Positions 35,462 through 44,529 of a stretch of DNA of 64,000 bases are shown here, in pieces; within the stretch, counting starts at the first letter, position 1, and each line of letters starts with the position of its first letter. A program made the position numbers and the translations under genes. The notes below the pieces were generated by a model, which did no database searches, was not told where the DNA came from, and saw only the letters and a program-made list of their open reading frames with translations. This DNA is from M3007 sp041392625 (GTDB lineage: Bacteria; Bacteroidota; Bacteroidia; Chitinophagales; Saprospiraceae), in the NCBI GenBank assembly GCA_041392625.1, contig JAWKLR010000001.1:62001-126000 (forward strand), given 5' to 3'.

Positions 35462-35501
35462 AGAGAAAGAGGAAGATTTGAATTAGAGGATGTCTAAACT
35501 T
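35457..35501 (+). repeat. 45-bp direct repeat, right copy
   Basis: Second copy of 34549-34593: a non-functional duplicate of the saccharopine dehydrogenase gene tail including its TAG, plus the first 16 bases of MITE copy C. Confidence 0.85.
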
Positions 35502-35644
35502 CAATTCTGAGGCGAAGTCGAGCAAATTTTGTTTTTATTAAGGCAAATTTTGCAGTCGCATACGGGTAATTCGGCGAAAAATTTAACGTAGAGAAAAACC
35601 AAATTTGCCGAATGTAGCCCAGAAATTGAATTTTAGACATCCTC
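35486..35644 (-). mobile_element. 159-bp MITE, copy C (inverted)
   Basis: Near-identical to copy A in reverse orientation. Target duplication TTA at 35483-35485 and 35645-35647. Inverted ends GAGGATGTCTAAA and TTTAGACATCCTC. Non-coding. Confidence 0.9.
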
Positions 35645-35678
35645 TTAGAGTGATTCAATGAGCATTGCCAAAATGTTT

Positions 35679-35718
35679 AATCCCAGGCTATGGTCTATTC
35701 CATAGTTTGGGATTTTTT
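35679..35718 (+). terminator. Rho-independent terminator
   Basis: AATCCCA...CTATGG (35679-35692) pairs with CCATAG...TGGGATT (35700-35713), followed by six T. It is probably the original terminator of the saccharopine dehydrogenase gene, now separated from it by about 1.1 kb of mobile DNA. Confidence 0.75.
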
Positions 35719-35736
35719 ATTCTTGGTATAGCAAAC

Positions 35737-36423
35737 CTAATTGGACTCGATCAAGGTTTCTAAAAAATCCAGTAGGGTTTGGTTTAGGCGATCAATGGCC
35801 AACGGCAAATTCCAGGCTTCGCGATTTCTAGGCTCCACGTAATTGGAGATGCTTCGAATCTCCATAAAGGGGATTTGTGCAAGCAAGCATCCATAAAAAA
35901 CCGCTGCCCCTTCCATACTTTCTATCTGTGCCCCCGGATATTTTGTTTGAAGCGCATCGATGCCTTCCTGTGAGCCACTCACCTTGTTTACACTCAAGCC
36001 CTGCACTTTGGGCAGGAAGTGGATTTCAGCAGCCTCCGGGTTGAGCAATTTTCCTCCTGTAAATGGAGGGGTGTCCGGATTTTGAAGTCCCAGTTCAATC
36101 AAACTGGAAAAGGAACCATCTGATTCCTCCACGCCCAGGTCTCCAAATTGCTCAGATTCCACATAAACTACGGTGCCAAGTTCGAGGCTGCGATCAAAAG
36201 CGCCGGCAATTCCGGCATTTAATACCAAATCATAAGAGCCTTGAAGTAAGGTTCTGCCCAGGTGCCAGGCAGCAGCATGAAGGCCAACCCCTGTAATGAG
36301 GGGCGTTACCTGCACGGAACCCAAATCAAATGTATCGGAATCCATATCGGAGGAGCGGCTGGAAAGCTCCAGGACCAGGGGAGCCAATTCAAACGGGGTT
36401 GCTGCGACTAGTAAAATATGCAT
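35737..36423 (-). CDS. mqnB: Futalosine hydrolase
   Basis: 228 residues, nucleoside phosphorylase/hydrolase fold. It splits futalosine to release hypoxanthine and dehypoxanthine futalosine in the futalosine route to menaquinone. Seen: LLVAATPFEL, LITGVGLHAAAWHLG, NAGIAGAFD, and IESMEGAAVFYGCLL with RSISNYVEPRNREAW, close to the family pattern. It starts directly at the ATG at 36423; the neighbouring methyltransferase is divergent. Confidence 0.9.
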   Translation of the reverse strand: MHILLVAATPFELAPLVLELSSRSSDMDSDTFDLGSVQVTPLITGVGLHAAAWHLGRTLLQGSYDLVLNAGIAGAFDRSLELGTVVYVESEQFGDLGVEESDGSFSSLIELGLQNPDTPPFTGGKLLNPEAAEIHFLPKVQGLSVNKVSGSQEGIDALQTKYPGAQIESMEGAAVFYGCLLAQIPFMEIRSISNYVEPRNREAWNLPLAIDRLNQTLLDFLETLIESN

Positions 36424-36603
36424 GGGAAATCCTGGAAATGTTGGCAGGGAAATAAGGTGCTTAGAGCATGTTCTGAGAATAAAGCCGAAGGTCGGATTTT
36501 TTTAATAAAAATTGCCGATTGTTCAGGTGCTGGTTCCTGTGAATATTTCCAAGACCAACAATTTCGCAAACAAGCACTACCTTGCAGCGGAAATTTGGAA
36601 CGC

Positions 36604-37344
36604 ATGAAAATGGAATGGTACGCCAGTTGGTTTAATTCTCCGTATTACCACATTTTATATAAAAACAGGGACGACGCCGAAGCCAAACGGGCAATAGATG
36701 GGCTTTTAACTGCATTGCAATTGCCCCCGGGTTCGCGTATTCTGGATTTGGCTTGTGGCAAAGGGCGCCATTCCCGGTATCTTGCTGGATGTGGATATGA
36801 TGTCACCGGACTGGATATTTCAAATGCCAGCATTTCCTTTGCCCGCCAGTTTGAACATGAAAACCTGGCTTTCTACCAGCACGATATGCGGCAAACATTC
36901 CGGAGCAATTACTTTGATGCGGTGATGAACTTTTTCACAAGCTTTGGCTATTTTGAAAAAGACAGAGATCATATCCGTACCCTCCGCCATATAGCAACCA
37001 ACCTCAAACCCAATGGGATTTTTTTACTTGACTTTTTGAATGCCGGGTTTGTAAAAAACACATTGGTTCCCAAAGAAGAAAAAAACGTTGATGGAATAGA
37101 ATTCCATATCAGTCGGAAAATAGAAGGTGGGCATGTCTACAAGCGTGTAGAGTTTGAAGTAAATGGCAAGCCTCAATATTTTGAAGAACGGGTACGGCTT
37201 TTTGACAAAAAGACCTTGTTTGACATGCTGGACTCCGTTGAACTTCACCCGGAGGTCGTGTATGGAGACTACGATCTCAGCCAGTTTGATCCGGAGAAGT
37301 CCAACCGGCTGATTATTTTAGCCAGAAAACAAAAGCAGGTATGA
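36604..37344 (+). CDS. SAM-dependent methyltransferase
   Basis: 246 residues, class I Rossmann methyltransferase with AdoMet motif DLACGKGRHSRYL (48-60), VTGLDIS, and HDMRQTF. Start chosen at ATG 36604 because MEWYASWFNSPYYHILYK is the family's usual opening; upstream in-frame codons overlap the divergent mqnB region. Substrate unknown. It ends in ATGA with the PAP2 gene (overlap 37341-37344), so the two are translationally coupled. Confidence 0.88.
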   Translation: MKMEWYASWFNSPYYHILYKNRDDAEAKRAIDGLLTALQLPPGSRILDLACGKGRHSRYLAGCGYDVTGLDISNASISFARQFEHENLAFYQHDMRQTFRSNYFDAVMNFFTSFGYFEKDRDHIRTLRHIATNLKPNGIFLLDFLNAGFVKNTLVPKEEKNVDGIEFHISRKIEGGHVYKRVEFEVNGKPQYFEERVRLFDKKTLFDMLDSVELHPEVVYGDYDLSQFDPEKSNRLIILARKQKQV

Positions 37345-37925
37345 TGTGGTTGCAAACCTTGGTCGAGTGGGATAAGTGGTTGTTTCATCTGGTGAACACC
37401 GGACTGTCTAACCCGATATTTGACACCATTTTACCCTGGATGCGAGAAAAGTGGTTTTGGGCACCGGCTTATTTGTTTGTGCTCACATTTGGCTTGCTTA
37501 ATATTCGAAAGCGGGTGATCTGGTTTGTATTGGGTTGGTTCTAGTGGTGGTAGCCAGACGGTGTAAGTAGTAAATTAATCAAGCCCGCTGTACAACGGGT
37601 GCGTCCATGCAATGACACTGAGATGCAGGTCGTTCAACGGGTGTCCTGCGGAAGTGGGTACAGTTTTACCTCTTCACATGCCTGCAATCACTTTGCAGTT
37701 GCTGTGTATTTACTTTTTGTATTTGCGGGAGTAGGGCCCTGGGTGCGTCCAACCTTGTTAACTTGGGCTGCGGTGATTTCCTTCTCACAGGTTTATGTAG
37801 GAGTGCACTATCCTGTGGATATACTTGCAGGGGCAATTATAGGTTCAGTAATTGGGATGCTGATATACCGCCTTATAGGTGGGAGAACCGGTTTTGAACT
37901 GGGCAGGATTGGGGTAATTGTTTAA
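37341..37925 (+). pseudogene. PAP2-family phosphatase, frame broken
   Basis: The first 66 codons (WDKWLFHLVNTGLSNPIFDTILPWMREKW) are the usual start of Bacteroidota PAP2 phosphatases. Near 37535 one T seems lost (GGTTGG read for GGTTTGG) and a second shift lies near 37555; the other frame then reads KLIKPAVQRVRP, SFTSSHACNHFAVA and SQVYVGVHYPVDILAG, the three PAP2 motifs (the middle one with CN for the usual G, the last with Q for R). The intact protein would be an integral membrane lipid phosphatase. Indels are of the homopolymer type. Confidence 0.78.
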
Positions 37926-37943
37926 AAAGGCGTGTGGGGTAAA

Positions 37944-38192
37944 TTAATGACCCTGCAGAACACTTTTTTGTGCAACATTGAGCAGGCGCTGCAAAATGGA
38001 GATAGAAGGAACCGGAATGTTTTTGGAATCTTCTTCAGCTTCAGTGAGTTCTACTTGCGCATCCTGCGTTTGAGTTTGATACAAACCCCGATTGCCGGAA
38101 ATACATGCATCTGCATTTACGTAAATAAATGAGCCAATGCTCAACACGACTAGGAAGGAAAGAAACGCTTTTCGTAAAGTTTTCTGTTTCAT
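37944..38192 (-). CDS. Small secreted or membrane-anchored protein
   Basis: 82 residues from the ATG at 38192: a basic start (MKQKTLRKAF), one hydrophobic helix (LSFLVVLSIGSFIYV), then an acidic and glutamine-rich tail with one cysteine. It resembles short signal-anchored proteins of unknown role in Bacteroidota. It has its own -7 box (TACTTTTG) just upstream. No family recognised. Confidence 0.6.
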   Translation of the reverse strand: MKQKTLRKAFLSFLVVLSIGSFIYVNADACISGNRGLYQTQTQDAQVELTEAEEDSKNIPVPSISILQRLLNVAQKSVLQGH

Positions 38193-38218
38193 GGCTTTAT
38201 TTGTTGAAAACAACGGTA

Positions 38219-38226
38219 CAAAAGTA
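38219..38226 (-). promoter_or_regulatory. -7 promoter element of the small secreted protein gene
   Basis: TACTTTTG on the minus strand, an exact match, 26 nt before the ATG at 38192. In the rest of the 38193-38533 gap only the divergent promoter at 38518 was seen. Confidence 0.45.
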
Positions 38227-38517
38227 ACTAAATAAATCGTTAATTGCTACTAGCAAATAGATTTTGTAGATGAAATCATACATTTATAAGACTAATGAAG
38301 TAGTAAAAAGGTTGCAGTGACACGGCAATTTTTTTTAATGAATTTACAAATAGGTTGGGTTGAATGCATGAACACCTGCAAAATGGGCGTATTCAATGCC
38401 CGGGTAAATGGATTTTTACACAATTTATGATTCCATGCGGTACACAAACTGCCTGCAAACGTGTGCTGTAATCAATGCCAGACAAATTGTTATGTGCTCA
38501 AATTGATGCAAAGCATT

Positions 38518-38525
38518 TACCTTTG
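38518..38525 (+). promoter_or_regulatory. -7 promoter element of the first SGNH gene
   Basis: TACCTTTG, an exact TAnnTTTG match ending eight bases before the ATG at 38534, so the transcript would have almost no leader. A TTGATG about 15 nt upstream may be the -33 element. Confidence 0.5.
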
Positions 38526-38533
38526 TTTCCTCT

Positions 38534-39985
38534 ATGAAAAATTACATTGGTCAAAGTTTGTGGCTGCTTATCTGGATTGTCATCCTGACAATTGGACTTC
38601 AGTTTATTCCCTCAGACGTAAAGATTCTGGGCGCACCGCTTCGTCCTATGGATATCTTTACTGACATCCGAATGGAGACCGGTTTTGACTCCATTGCATA
38701 TTACGACAGCTTGCACCACATACAGGATAGTCTGGCTTTGCTCGTAGATACTGTTGCTATTGACAGTCAGGTAGTACAAGGCCCACTGCCTCCGGTGGAC
38801 TCGTTCTATTTTGGGCAAGTTTTTGAAGATTATCATCCGGACCAAAAAAGCATGGCTGCATTTTATAATGCTGTTGATTCCATTCAATACGGACGCCATG
38901 TTCGCATTGCATTTTTTGGGGATTCCTTTGTTGAAGGCGACATTCTTATTGGTGATTTGCGCGATAGTTTACAAAGCCTCTGGGGAGGCGATGGTGTAGG
39001 TTATGTACCCATAACTTCCAAGGTGGCCCGATTCAAACGAACACTTGTACACGAATACCGGGGTTGGGATACACATTCCATTGTGAGTAAAGAAAACCGT
39101 CGCAAAGATTATGGCATCAATGGATTTATCTACAAACCCTTGCCTGGTGCCACCGTGATGTATCAGGGAATTGGCCGCTGGTTCGAGCATACACGCTCCT
39201 GGTCAAGCATGCGACTGTTTTATACCGGCGACAGCCTTGCACCCATTTCTTTACGCATCAATCAGGGGGAGCCAGAACTTCGAACACTTCCCGATGTAAA
39301 AGGCTTGCTTGGTGTTGTGGATATTCGGGCACCCTGGATGAGCCAGGCCAGCCTGGAATTCCCCGAACCGGGTAAACTCATGCTGTATGGTGCCAGTCTG
39401 GAAAACGGAGCGGGTATTTATATCGACAACTTCTCCGTTCGTGGAAACAGTGGAGGTAAACTCAAACTGATTTCCAAATCAATGATGCAGGCATTTGATA
39501 AATACCAGCACTATGATCTGATCGTTTTGCAGTTTGGCTTAAATGCTGCGAGCAACAGCCTGCGCAACATTGCCTGGTACCAACAGGAACTGGACGAAAC
39601 CTTCAAACACATGCGGTTGTGCTTTCCTGACAAGCCCATTTTAGTGATTAGCGTTCCGGATAGGGGAGGGAAGGTAGATGGTGAATTGGCAACCATGCGC
39701 AGCATTCCCGCTATTGTAGATATGCAAAGGACTCTGGCTCGAAAACACGGTTTCCTGTTTTTTGATCTTTTCAGAGGCATGGGTGGCCCCGGAGCCATGA
39801 TTGCGCTTGCGAACACCTCACCCATGTTGGCAAATAAAGATTATACGCATCTGACTCATGCCGGAGGGAAAGAAGTAAGCTATTTGTTTGTGCGTCTGCT
39901 CCAGGAAGAACATACCCGTCAAAAAATGGAATCCCCGCTCTTTGAGCAGAAGAAAAGTACCTTTGGTTCCCACCCCTACCAATAA
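38534..39985 (+). CDS. SGNH/GDSL hydrolase, membrane-anchored
   Basis: 483 residues. An N-terminal membrane helix (about 7-24) anchors it, then a linker, then an SGNH esterase fold: block I FFGDSF (G129, D130, S131), block III GLN in LQFGLNAAS, and block V D436 and H439 in DYTHLTHAG. In Bacteroidota such enzymes often add or remove O-acetyl groups on peptidoglycan or exopolysaccharide, usually next to an MBOAT acyltransferase; none is seen here. It is followed by a second SGNH hydrolase after 39 bp. Confidence 0.85.
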   Translation: MKNYIGQSLWLLIWIVILTIGLQFIPSDVKILGAPLRPMDIFTDIRMETGFDSIAYYDSLHHIQDSLALLVDTVAIDSQVVQGPLPPVDSFYFGQVFEDYHPDQKSMAAFYNAVDSIQYGRHVRIAFFGDSFVEGDILIGDLRDSLQSLWGGDGVGYVPITSKVARFKRTLVHEYRGWDTHSIVSKENRRKDYGINGFIYKPLPGATVMYQGIGRWFEHTRSWSSMRLFYTGDSLAPISLRINQGEPELRTLPDVKGLLGVVDIRAPWMSQASLEFPEPGKLMLYGASLENGAGIYIDNFSVRGNSGGKLKLISKSMMQAFDKYQHYDLIVLQFGLNAASNSLRNIAWYQQELDETFKHMRLCFPDKPILVISVPDRGGKVDGELATMRSIPAIVDMQRTLARKHGFLFFDLFRGMGGPGAMIALANTSPMLANKDYTHLTHAGGKEVSYLFVRLLQEEHTRQKMESPLFEQKKSTFGSHPYQ

Positions 39986-40024
39986 GCAAAGCAGTTTAAA
40001 ATAAGTTTAATCTATATTGAATAC

Positions 40025-41308
40025 ATGAATCAAAAGAAACTCCGTGGTATCATCAGCATGTGCGTTGTGGTGTTCGCTATCAGCCAATGCCAATCGCAAT
40101 TTCGTCCACCTCAGGTTGAAGTGACTGAGAACGATACTGTTGGGTATACCTTTTTGCAGTCGGACAGCAATTACATCCAGAATGCCAGTACCTTATTGCC
40201 ATTTCTACAGCGCCTGTTTATTCAGCGTGTGAGTGGGGGCGAGCGCATTCAAATTGTCCACATTGGTGATTCACATATTCTGGGCAATTTCATGACCCAT
40301 GAAACCAGGGTTCGAATGCAAAATGCATTTGGCGATGCAGGCCGGGGACTGGTGTTTCCATATAAACTCGCCGGCTCAAACGGGCCTAGAGATTTTACAG
40401 TTGAATCCAACTCTCGCTGGATAGGAAACAACTGCCAGCGCGATCAGTCGCCGGTCAGTAATTACGGAATTTCCGGGTTTTCACTTGAGACAACCACCCC
40501 GGAAGGAGAAACAACGATTCACCTCCGCGATTCCAGTGTTTCGCATGCTTCGCCCTTTACCAAGGTGACTGTCTTTTACCGAAAGGCTCCTGACGCTTTT
40601 GACTTCGAACTTTTTGATGATCAAACCAACCAAACTGCGCGTCGCTTAATTGAAGATGATTTTTCCAGCACCTTCTTTTTCGATCGCCCGGTTTCGCAGT
40701 TTTCGATTCAACACAAACAAGTTGGTGAGGAGCAAAAACGCATCCAAATCGATGGGTTTTGTATTGAAAATGAATTGTCAGGCATCGTTTACCATTCCAT
40801 AGGGGTGAATGGCGCGCGCTACCTGGACTTTGCCCGAACAAGGCTTTTTGCCCCGGAAATTGCAAAACTGAATCCGGATTTAATTATAATCTCCATGGGT
40901 ACGAATGAGGCCCAGGGGGAATCCGGCCCCAAAGGGCTGTACCAACAAATGCATGATCTGATCACCCAAATCCAGACGGAAGCACCAGGAGTTCCTATCT
41001 TGCTGACTACTCCTGCTGATTCGTACTTACGGCGAAAAGGATTTAATCCGTACATGCCTAAAATTGCATCCATCATCCGTCGGTATGCTGAAGAACATGG
41101 GCTTGCTCTCTGGGACTTGTACAGCATTTCCGGAGGACCTCAATCAGCACAATGGTGGAAATCTACTGGGTTGTTATCCCGGGATTCAGTACACTATACC
41201 AAAAGGGGATATGCAGCACAGGGTAAACTGTTTTATCTGTCGCTAATCGAAGAGTACAACCATTTTGTTGAGGAGTTGGCCCGCGAGGCTTCCGGCGAAG
41301 ATGAATAA
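40025..41308 (+). CDS. SGNH/GDSL hydrolase, secreted
   Basis: 427 residues with an N-terminal hydrophobic signal ending near a cysteine (ISQCQSQ; possible lipoprotein). SGNH motifs: block I GDSH (81-84), GTNE near 300, and block V D387 and H390 in DSVHYTKRGY. The middle holds a beta-rich insert. Partner of the preceding gene and likely in one operon with it and the DUF1080 gene; the pair probably edits O-acyl groups on a surface polysaccharide. Confidence 0.85.
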   Translation: MNQKKLRGIISMCVVVFAISQCQSQFRPPQVEVTENDTVGYTFLQSDSNYIQNASTLLPFLQRLFIQRVSGGERIQIVHIGDSHILGNFMTHETRVRMQNAFGDAGRGLVFPYKLAGSNGPRDFTVESNSRWIGNNCQRDQSPVSNYGISGFSLETTTPEGETTIHLRDSSVSHASPFTKVTVFYRKAPDAFDFELFDDQTNQTARRLIEDDFSSTFFFDRPVSQFSIQHKQVGEEQKRIQIDGFCIENELSGIVYHSIGVNGARYLDFARTRLFAPEIAKLNPDLIIISMGTNEAQGESGPKGLYQQMHDLITQIQTEAPGVPILLTTPADSYLRRKGFNPYMPKIASIIRRYAEEHGLALWDLYSISGGPQSAQWWKSTGLLSRDSVHYTKRGYAAQGKLFYLSLIEEYNHFVEELAREASGEDE

Positions 41309-41341
41309 AAACAAGTTTGATATCGATCAAAAAAATAAATT

Positions 41342-42073
41342 ATGAAAAACGCAATTCTATTGACGCTTCTGGCCTTGTGTACCTCAAGCCTGAAAGCACA
41401 AATTACCGATCCCAAAGCAACTGAAGTTTGGGAGCCTAAACCCCGTGCGGTGCAACCAGGGAGTGCCAATACAGCTCCTTCTGATGCGATCGTTCTCTTT
41501 GATGGAAGCAATTTGGATGCCTGGCAAAAGGCAGGTGACGGTACCGCGGCAGGTTGGAAACTGACCGACAAAGCCATGGAGGTGGTGCCAGGTGCAGGCG
41601 ATATCCAAACCCGACAGTCCTTCGGTGATTGTCAACTCCACCTGGAGTTTAAATGCCCTACAAAGACGGTGGGTGACGGACAGAATAAAGGAAACAGCGG
41701 TGTGTTTTTACAAGGCCTGTATGAAGTACAGGTGCTGGATTATTTTGATAATGAAACCTACTCAAACGGACAAACGGCATCCATATACAAGCAACATATC
41801 CCGCTGGTAAACGCATGTCTGCCTCCGGATACCTGGCAAACGTACGACATCATTTACTCCGCTCCTGTTTTTAATGCCGATGGAGTAAAAGTACGGTCTG
41901 CCTATATAACTGTGCTTCAAAACGGAGTGCTCGTGCAAAATCATGTAGAAATCAAGGGCACAACTGAATACATCGGGTTGCCTAAAAATCCGGCGCACGG
42001 GAAAGGCCCTTTGAAACTGCAGGACCATGGAAATACCGTGCAGTACCGCAATATTTGGATTCGCGAATTGTAG
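41342..42073 (+). CDS. DUF1080 (3-keto-disaccharide hydrolase-like) secreted protein
   Basis: 243 residues: signal peptide (1-19, SLKAQ), then the concanavalin-like DUF1080 fold (LFDGSNLDAW, GWKLTDKAMEVVPGAGDIQT, NSGVFLQGLYEVQVLD, GPLKLQDHG, YRNIWIREL). Some members cleave 3-keto-glycosides; others bind sugars. It starts 33 bp after the second SGNH gene and is probably co-transcribed with it. Confidence 0.9.
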   Translation: MKNAILLTLLALCTSSLKAQITDPKATEVWEPKPRAVQPGSANTAPSDAIVLFDGSNLDAWQKAGDGTAAGWKLTDKAMEVVPGAGDIQTRQSFGDCQLHLEFKCPTKTVGDGQNKGNSGVFLQGLYEVQVLDYFDNETYSNGQTASIYKQHIPLVNACLPPDTWQTYDIIYSAPVFNADGVKVRSAYITVLQNGVLVQNHVEIKGTTEYIGLPKNPAHGKGPLKLQDHGNTVQYRNIWIREL

Positions 42074-42211
42074 AATGCTTGTATTTTAAAGACGTGCATG
42101 GATCCTCATGCTTGTGGCAAAAAAACCGATGTGCTTGTCATTCTCAGTTCCGGCAATGCCACCTAAACGGGGCTCTTTCACAATCTTTTAGCAAAAACAA
42201 GATTTTACACC

Positions 42212-42219
42212 TATTTTTG
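42212..42219 (+). promoter_or_regulatory. -7 promoter element of the exporter operon
   Basis: TATTTTTG, an exact TAnnTTTG match, about 80 nt before the ATG of the C39-peptidase ABC exporter. Confidence 0.4.
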
Positions 42220-42298
42220 TGTGCATAGCGCGGTTGGTAAAGCGATATTTTGTCTTGAACAAAATTCACTTACAACCGCATGAACCTGATGGCCTGAT

Positions 42299-44494
42299 AT
42301 GCTCCTGGATACCTTCCCATTCTATAAACAACTGGATGCTGCGGACTGCGGCGCCAGCTGCTTGCGTATGGTTGCAAGGCATCATGGTCGGCACTACCCA
42401 CTTGAGTACCTAAGGGAACAAACTTATCTGGACCGGGAAGGGGTTTCGCTTATGGGGCTCTCAGATGCTGCAGAAAAAATCGGACTGCGGAGTCTTGGGG
42501 TAAAAACAACATTCTCCCGACTAAAAGATGATCTCCCACTTCCCTGTATTGCACATTGGCGGCAGAATCACTTCGTTGTGGTCTACCACATTGGAAACGG
42601 CAAAGTGCACATTGCCGATCCGGCCATTGGTAAACTTCGGCTTTCAGAACAAGATTTTCGGGATGGGTGGATTAGCGATGTGAGCAATTACGAACCTCAG
42701 GGAGTTCTCCTCTTGCTGGAAACTACCCCCGAATTTTTTGAGCGGGAAGGAGAGAAACTCAGCCGTACCGGATTCAGTTTTCTTTGGAGCTATTTGAAAA
42801 GACACAAAAAACTGATCTGGCAACTTGGCCTTGGCCTTTTGCTCGGCTCCATCATTCAACTGGTACTGCCCTTCCTGATGCAGGCGCTGGTTGATAAAGG
42901 CGTTCAACTAAACGATACCAATTTCATTTACCTCATTCTGGCCGCTCAGGGGATGTTGTTCTTTAGTCAGGTGGCTGTTGAATTTCTCCGAGGGTGGATT
43001 TTACTGCATATAGGTACCCGGGTTAACATCAACCTGGTGTCGGATTTTTTGATCAAACTCATGCGACTTCCAATGAGTTTCTTTGATGCTAAAATGACCG
43101 GTGACTTGCTGCAGCGGATTTATGATAATGAGCGGATTGAGCGCTTCCTCACATCCTCTTCATTGGTAACCCTGTTTTCGGTGGTGAGTCTGGTAGTGTT
43201 TGGTGTGGTACTGTTGTTTTACAGCACCTTGATTTTTGTAGTGTTCTTTGTTGCGGCAATCTTGTATTTCGGCTGGGTTATTTTGTTCCTCCAACGCCGC
43301 CGCACACTGGACTACAGGCGCTTTGAGCAGATGGCTGAAAACCAAACCACGCTGATTCAAATGGTAAACGGCATGCAGGAAATCAAACTCCACAATGCCG
43401 AAAAGCAAAAGCGTTGGGCCTGGGAGCGAATACAGGCGCGTTTGTTCCGTGTAAATGTGCGGTACCTCGCTACCGACCAATTACAGCGTGCAGGTGCGGC
43501 GTTTATCAACGAAGGCAAAAACATCATCATTTCTGTCATTGCAGCACAAGCCGTCATAAACGGGCAAATGACCCTCGGTATGATGCTGGCAGTTCAGTTC
43601 ATCATCGGCCATATGAACGCGCCGCTTGAAAGCCTGGTTCAGTTTATTCTTGCTGCTCAGGAAGCCCAAATCAGTCTGGAACGGATGGATGAAATCCAAC
43701 GTCGCCCGGAAGAGGAGGATTCTGAGTTGCAAAAGGTAAATGTGCTTCCCTCCAATGGCGATATTGTCATTGAAGACATGAGTTTCCGCTACGGAGGTCC
43801 ACACGACCCGCAAGTACTTAAGAAAATTGACTTCACTATTCCGGAAGGTAAAACCACTGCAATTGTTGGTACCAGCGGTAGCGGTAAAACCACCTTGGTA
43901 AAACTGTTGCTGAACTTTTATCAGCCTACTGAAGGCAGTATTCGGTTGGGAGATATTCCATTGAGTAATATCTACAATCGGCTCTGGCGAAACAGCTGTG
44001 GTGTGGTTATGCAGGATGGTTTTATCTTTTTTGATACCATTGCCAACAACATTGCCTTGGGAGAGGAATACATCGACCGGCGTAAACTGCTGTATGCAAC
44101 CAAAATTGCCAATATTCAAAATTACATCGAATCCCTTCCTCTGGGTTACAATACCAAAATAGGTCAGGATGGAGTCGGACTCAGCCAGGGGCAACGCCAA
44201 CGCTTGCTCATCGCCAGAGCCGTTTACAAAAATCCGGATTATTTCTTTTTCGATGAAGCGACCAATGCCCTGGATGCCTACAATGAGAAAGTCATAATGC
44301 ACAACCTGGAACATGTTTTCCGCCATAAAACCGTTATTATTGTAGCACACCGTCTCAGTACTGTGCGGCATGCTGACAACATCATCGTACTGGAAAATGG
44401 AGAACTGGTGGAACAGGGGACGCATGAAGAATTGACGCAACTGCGCGGCCAGTATTACAACCTCGTAAAAAATCAACTCGAACTGGGTGGCTAA
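42299..44494 (+). CDS. Peptidase-containing (C39) ABC exporter
   Basis: 731 residues. N-terminal C39 protease domain (about 1-130) with Q11, catalytic C17 in DCGASC, H91 and D107 in HIADPAIG, all three catalytic residues present. Then six membrane helices (about 160-430) and an ABC ATPase (Walker A GTSGSGKTT, signature LSQGQRQR, DEATNALD). Such exporters cut the leader from double-glycine peptides while moving them across the inner membrane. It is followed after 35 bp by an HlyD partner. No precursor peptide was found nearby. Confidence 0.92.
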   Translation: MLLDTFPFYKQLDAADCGASCLRMVARHHGRHYPLEYLREQTYLDREGVSLMGLSDAAEKIGLRSLGVKTTFSRLKDDLPLPCIAHWRQNHFVVVYHIGNGKVHIADPAIGKLRLSEQDFRDGWISDVSNYEPQGVLLLLETTPEFFEREGEKLSRTGFSFLWSYLKRHKKLIWQLGLGLLLGSIIQLVLPFLMQALVDKGVQLNDTNFIYLILAAQGMLFFSQVAVEFLRGWILLHIGTRVNINLVSDFLIKLMRLPMSFFDAKMTGDLLQRIYDNERIERFLTSSSLVTLFSVVSLVVFGVVLLFYSTLIFVVFFVAAILYFGWVILFLQRRRTLDYRRFEQMAENQTTLIQMVNGMQEIKLHNAEKQKRWAWERIQARLFRVNVRYLATDQLQRAGAAFINEGKNIIISVIAAQAVINGQMTLGMMLAVQFIIGHMNAPLESLVQFILAAQEAQISLERMDEIQRRPEEEDSELQKVNVLPSNGDIVIEDMSFRYGGPHDPQVLKKIDFTIPEGKTTAIVGTSGSGKTTLVKLLLNFYQPTEGSIRLGDIPLSNIYNRLWRNSCGVVMQDGFIFFDTIANNIALGEEYIDRRKLLYATKIANIQNYIESLPLGYNTKIGQDGVGLSQGQRQRLLIARAVYKNPDYFFFDEATNALDAYNEKVIMHNLEHVFRHKTVIIVAHRLSTVRHADNIIVLENGELVEQGTHEELTQLRGQYYNLVKNQLELGG

Positions 44495-44529
44495 GCCCCA
44501 CCCAAACCATCAGATACCAAAAGATTCAT

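Noticed and set aside
36418..36603. Longer start for the methyltransferase.
   Set aside because: The added residues do not match the family and would overlap the mqnB promoter region; MEWYASWF at 36604 fits the usual start.
37561..37575. GTGTAAGTAGTAAA as another AGTAAGT-type repeat.
   Set aside because: It encodes part of the PAP2 protein (VSSKLIKP) in the repaired frame, so the likeness is chance.
43481..44476. 331-codon minus-strand frame opposite the ABC exporter.
   Set aside because: Antisense to a conserved ATPase domain with intact Walker motifs; no independent support.
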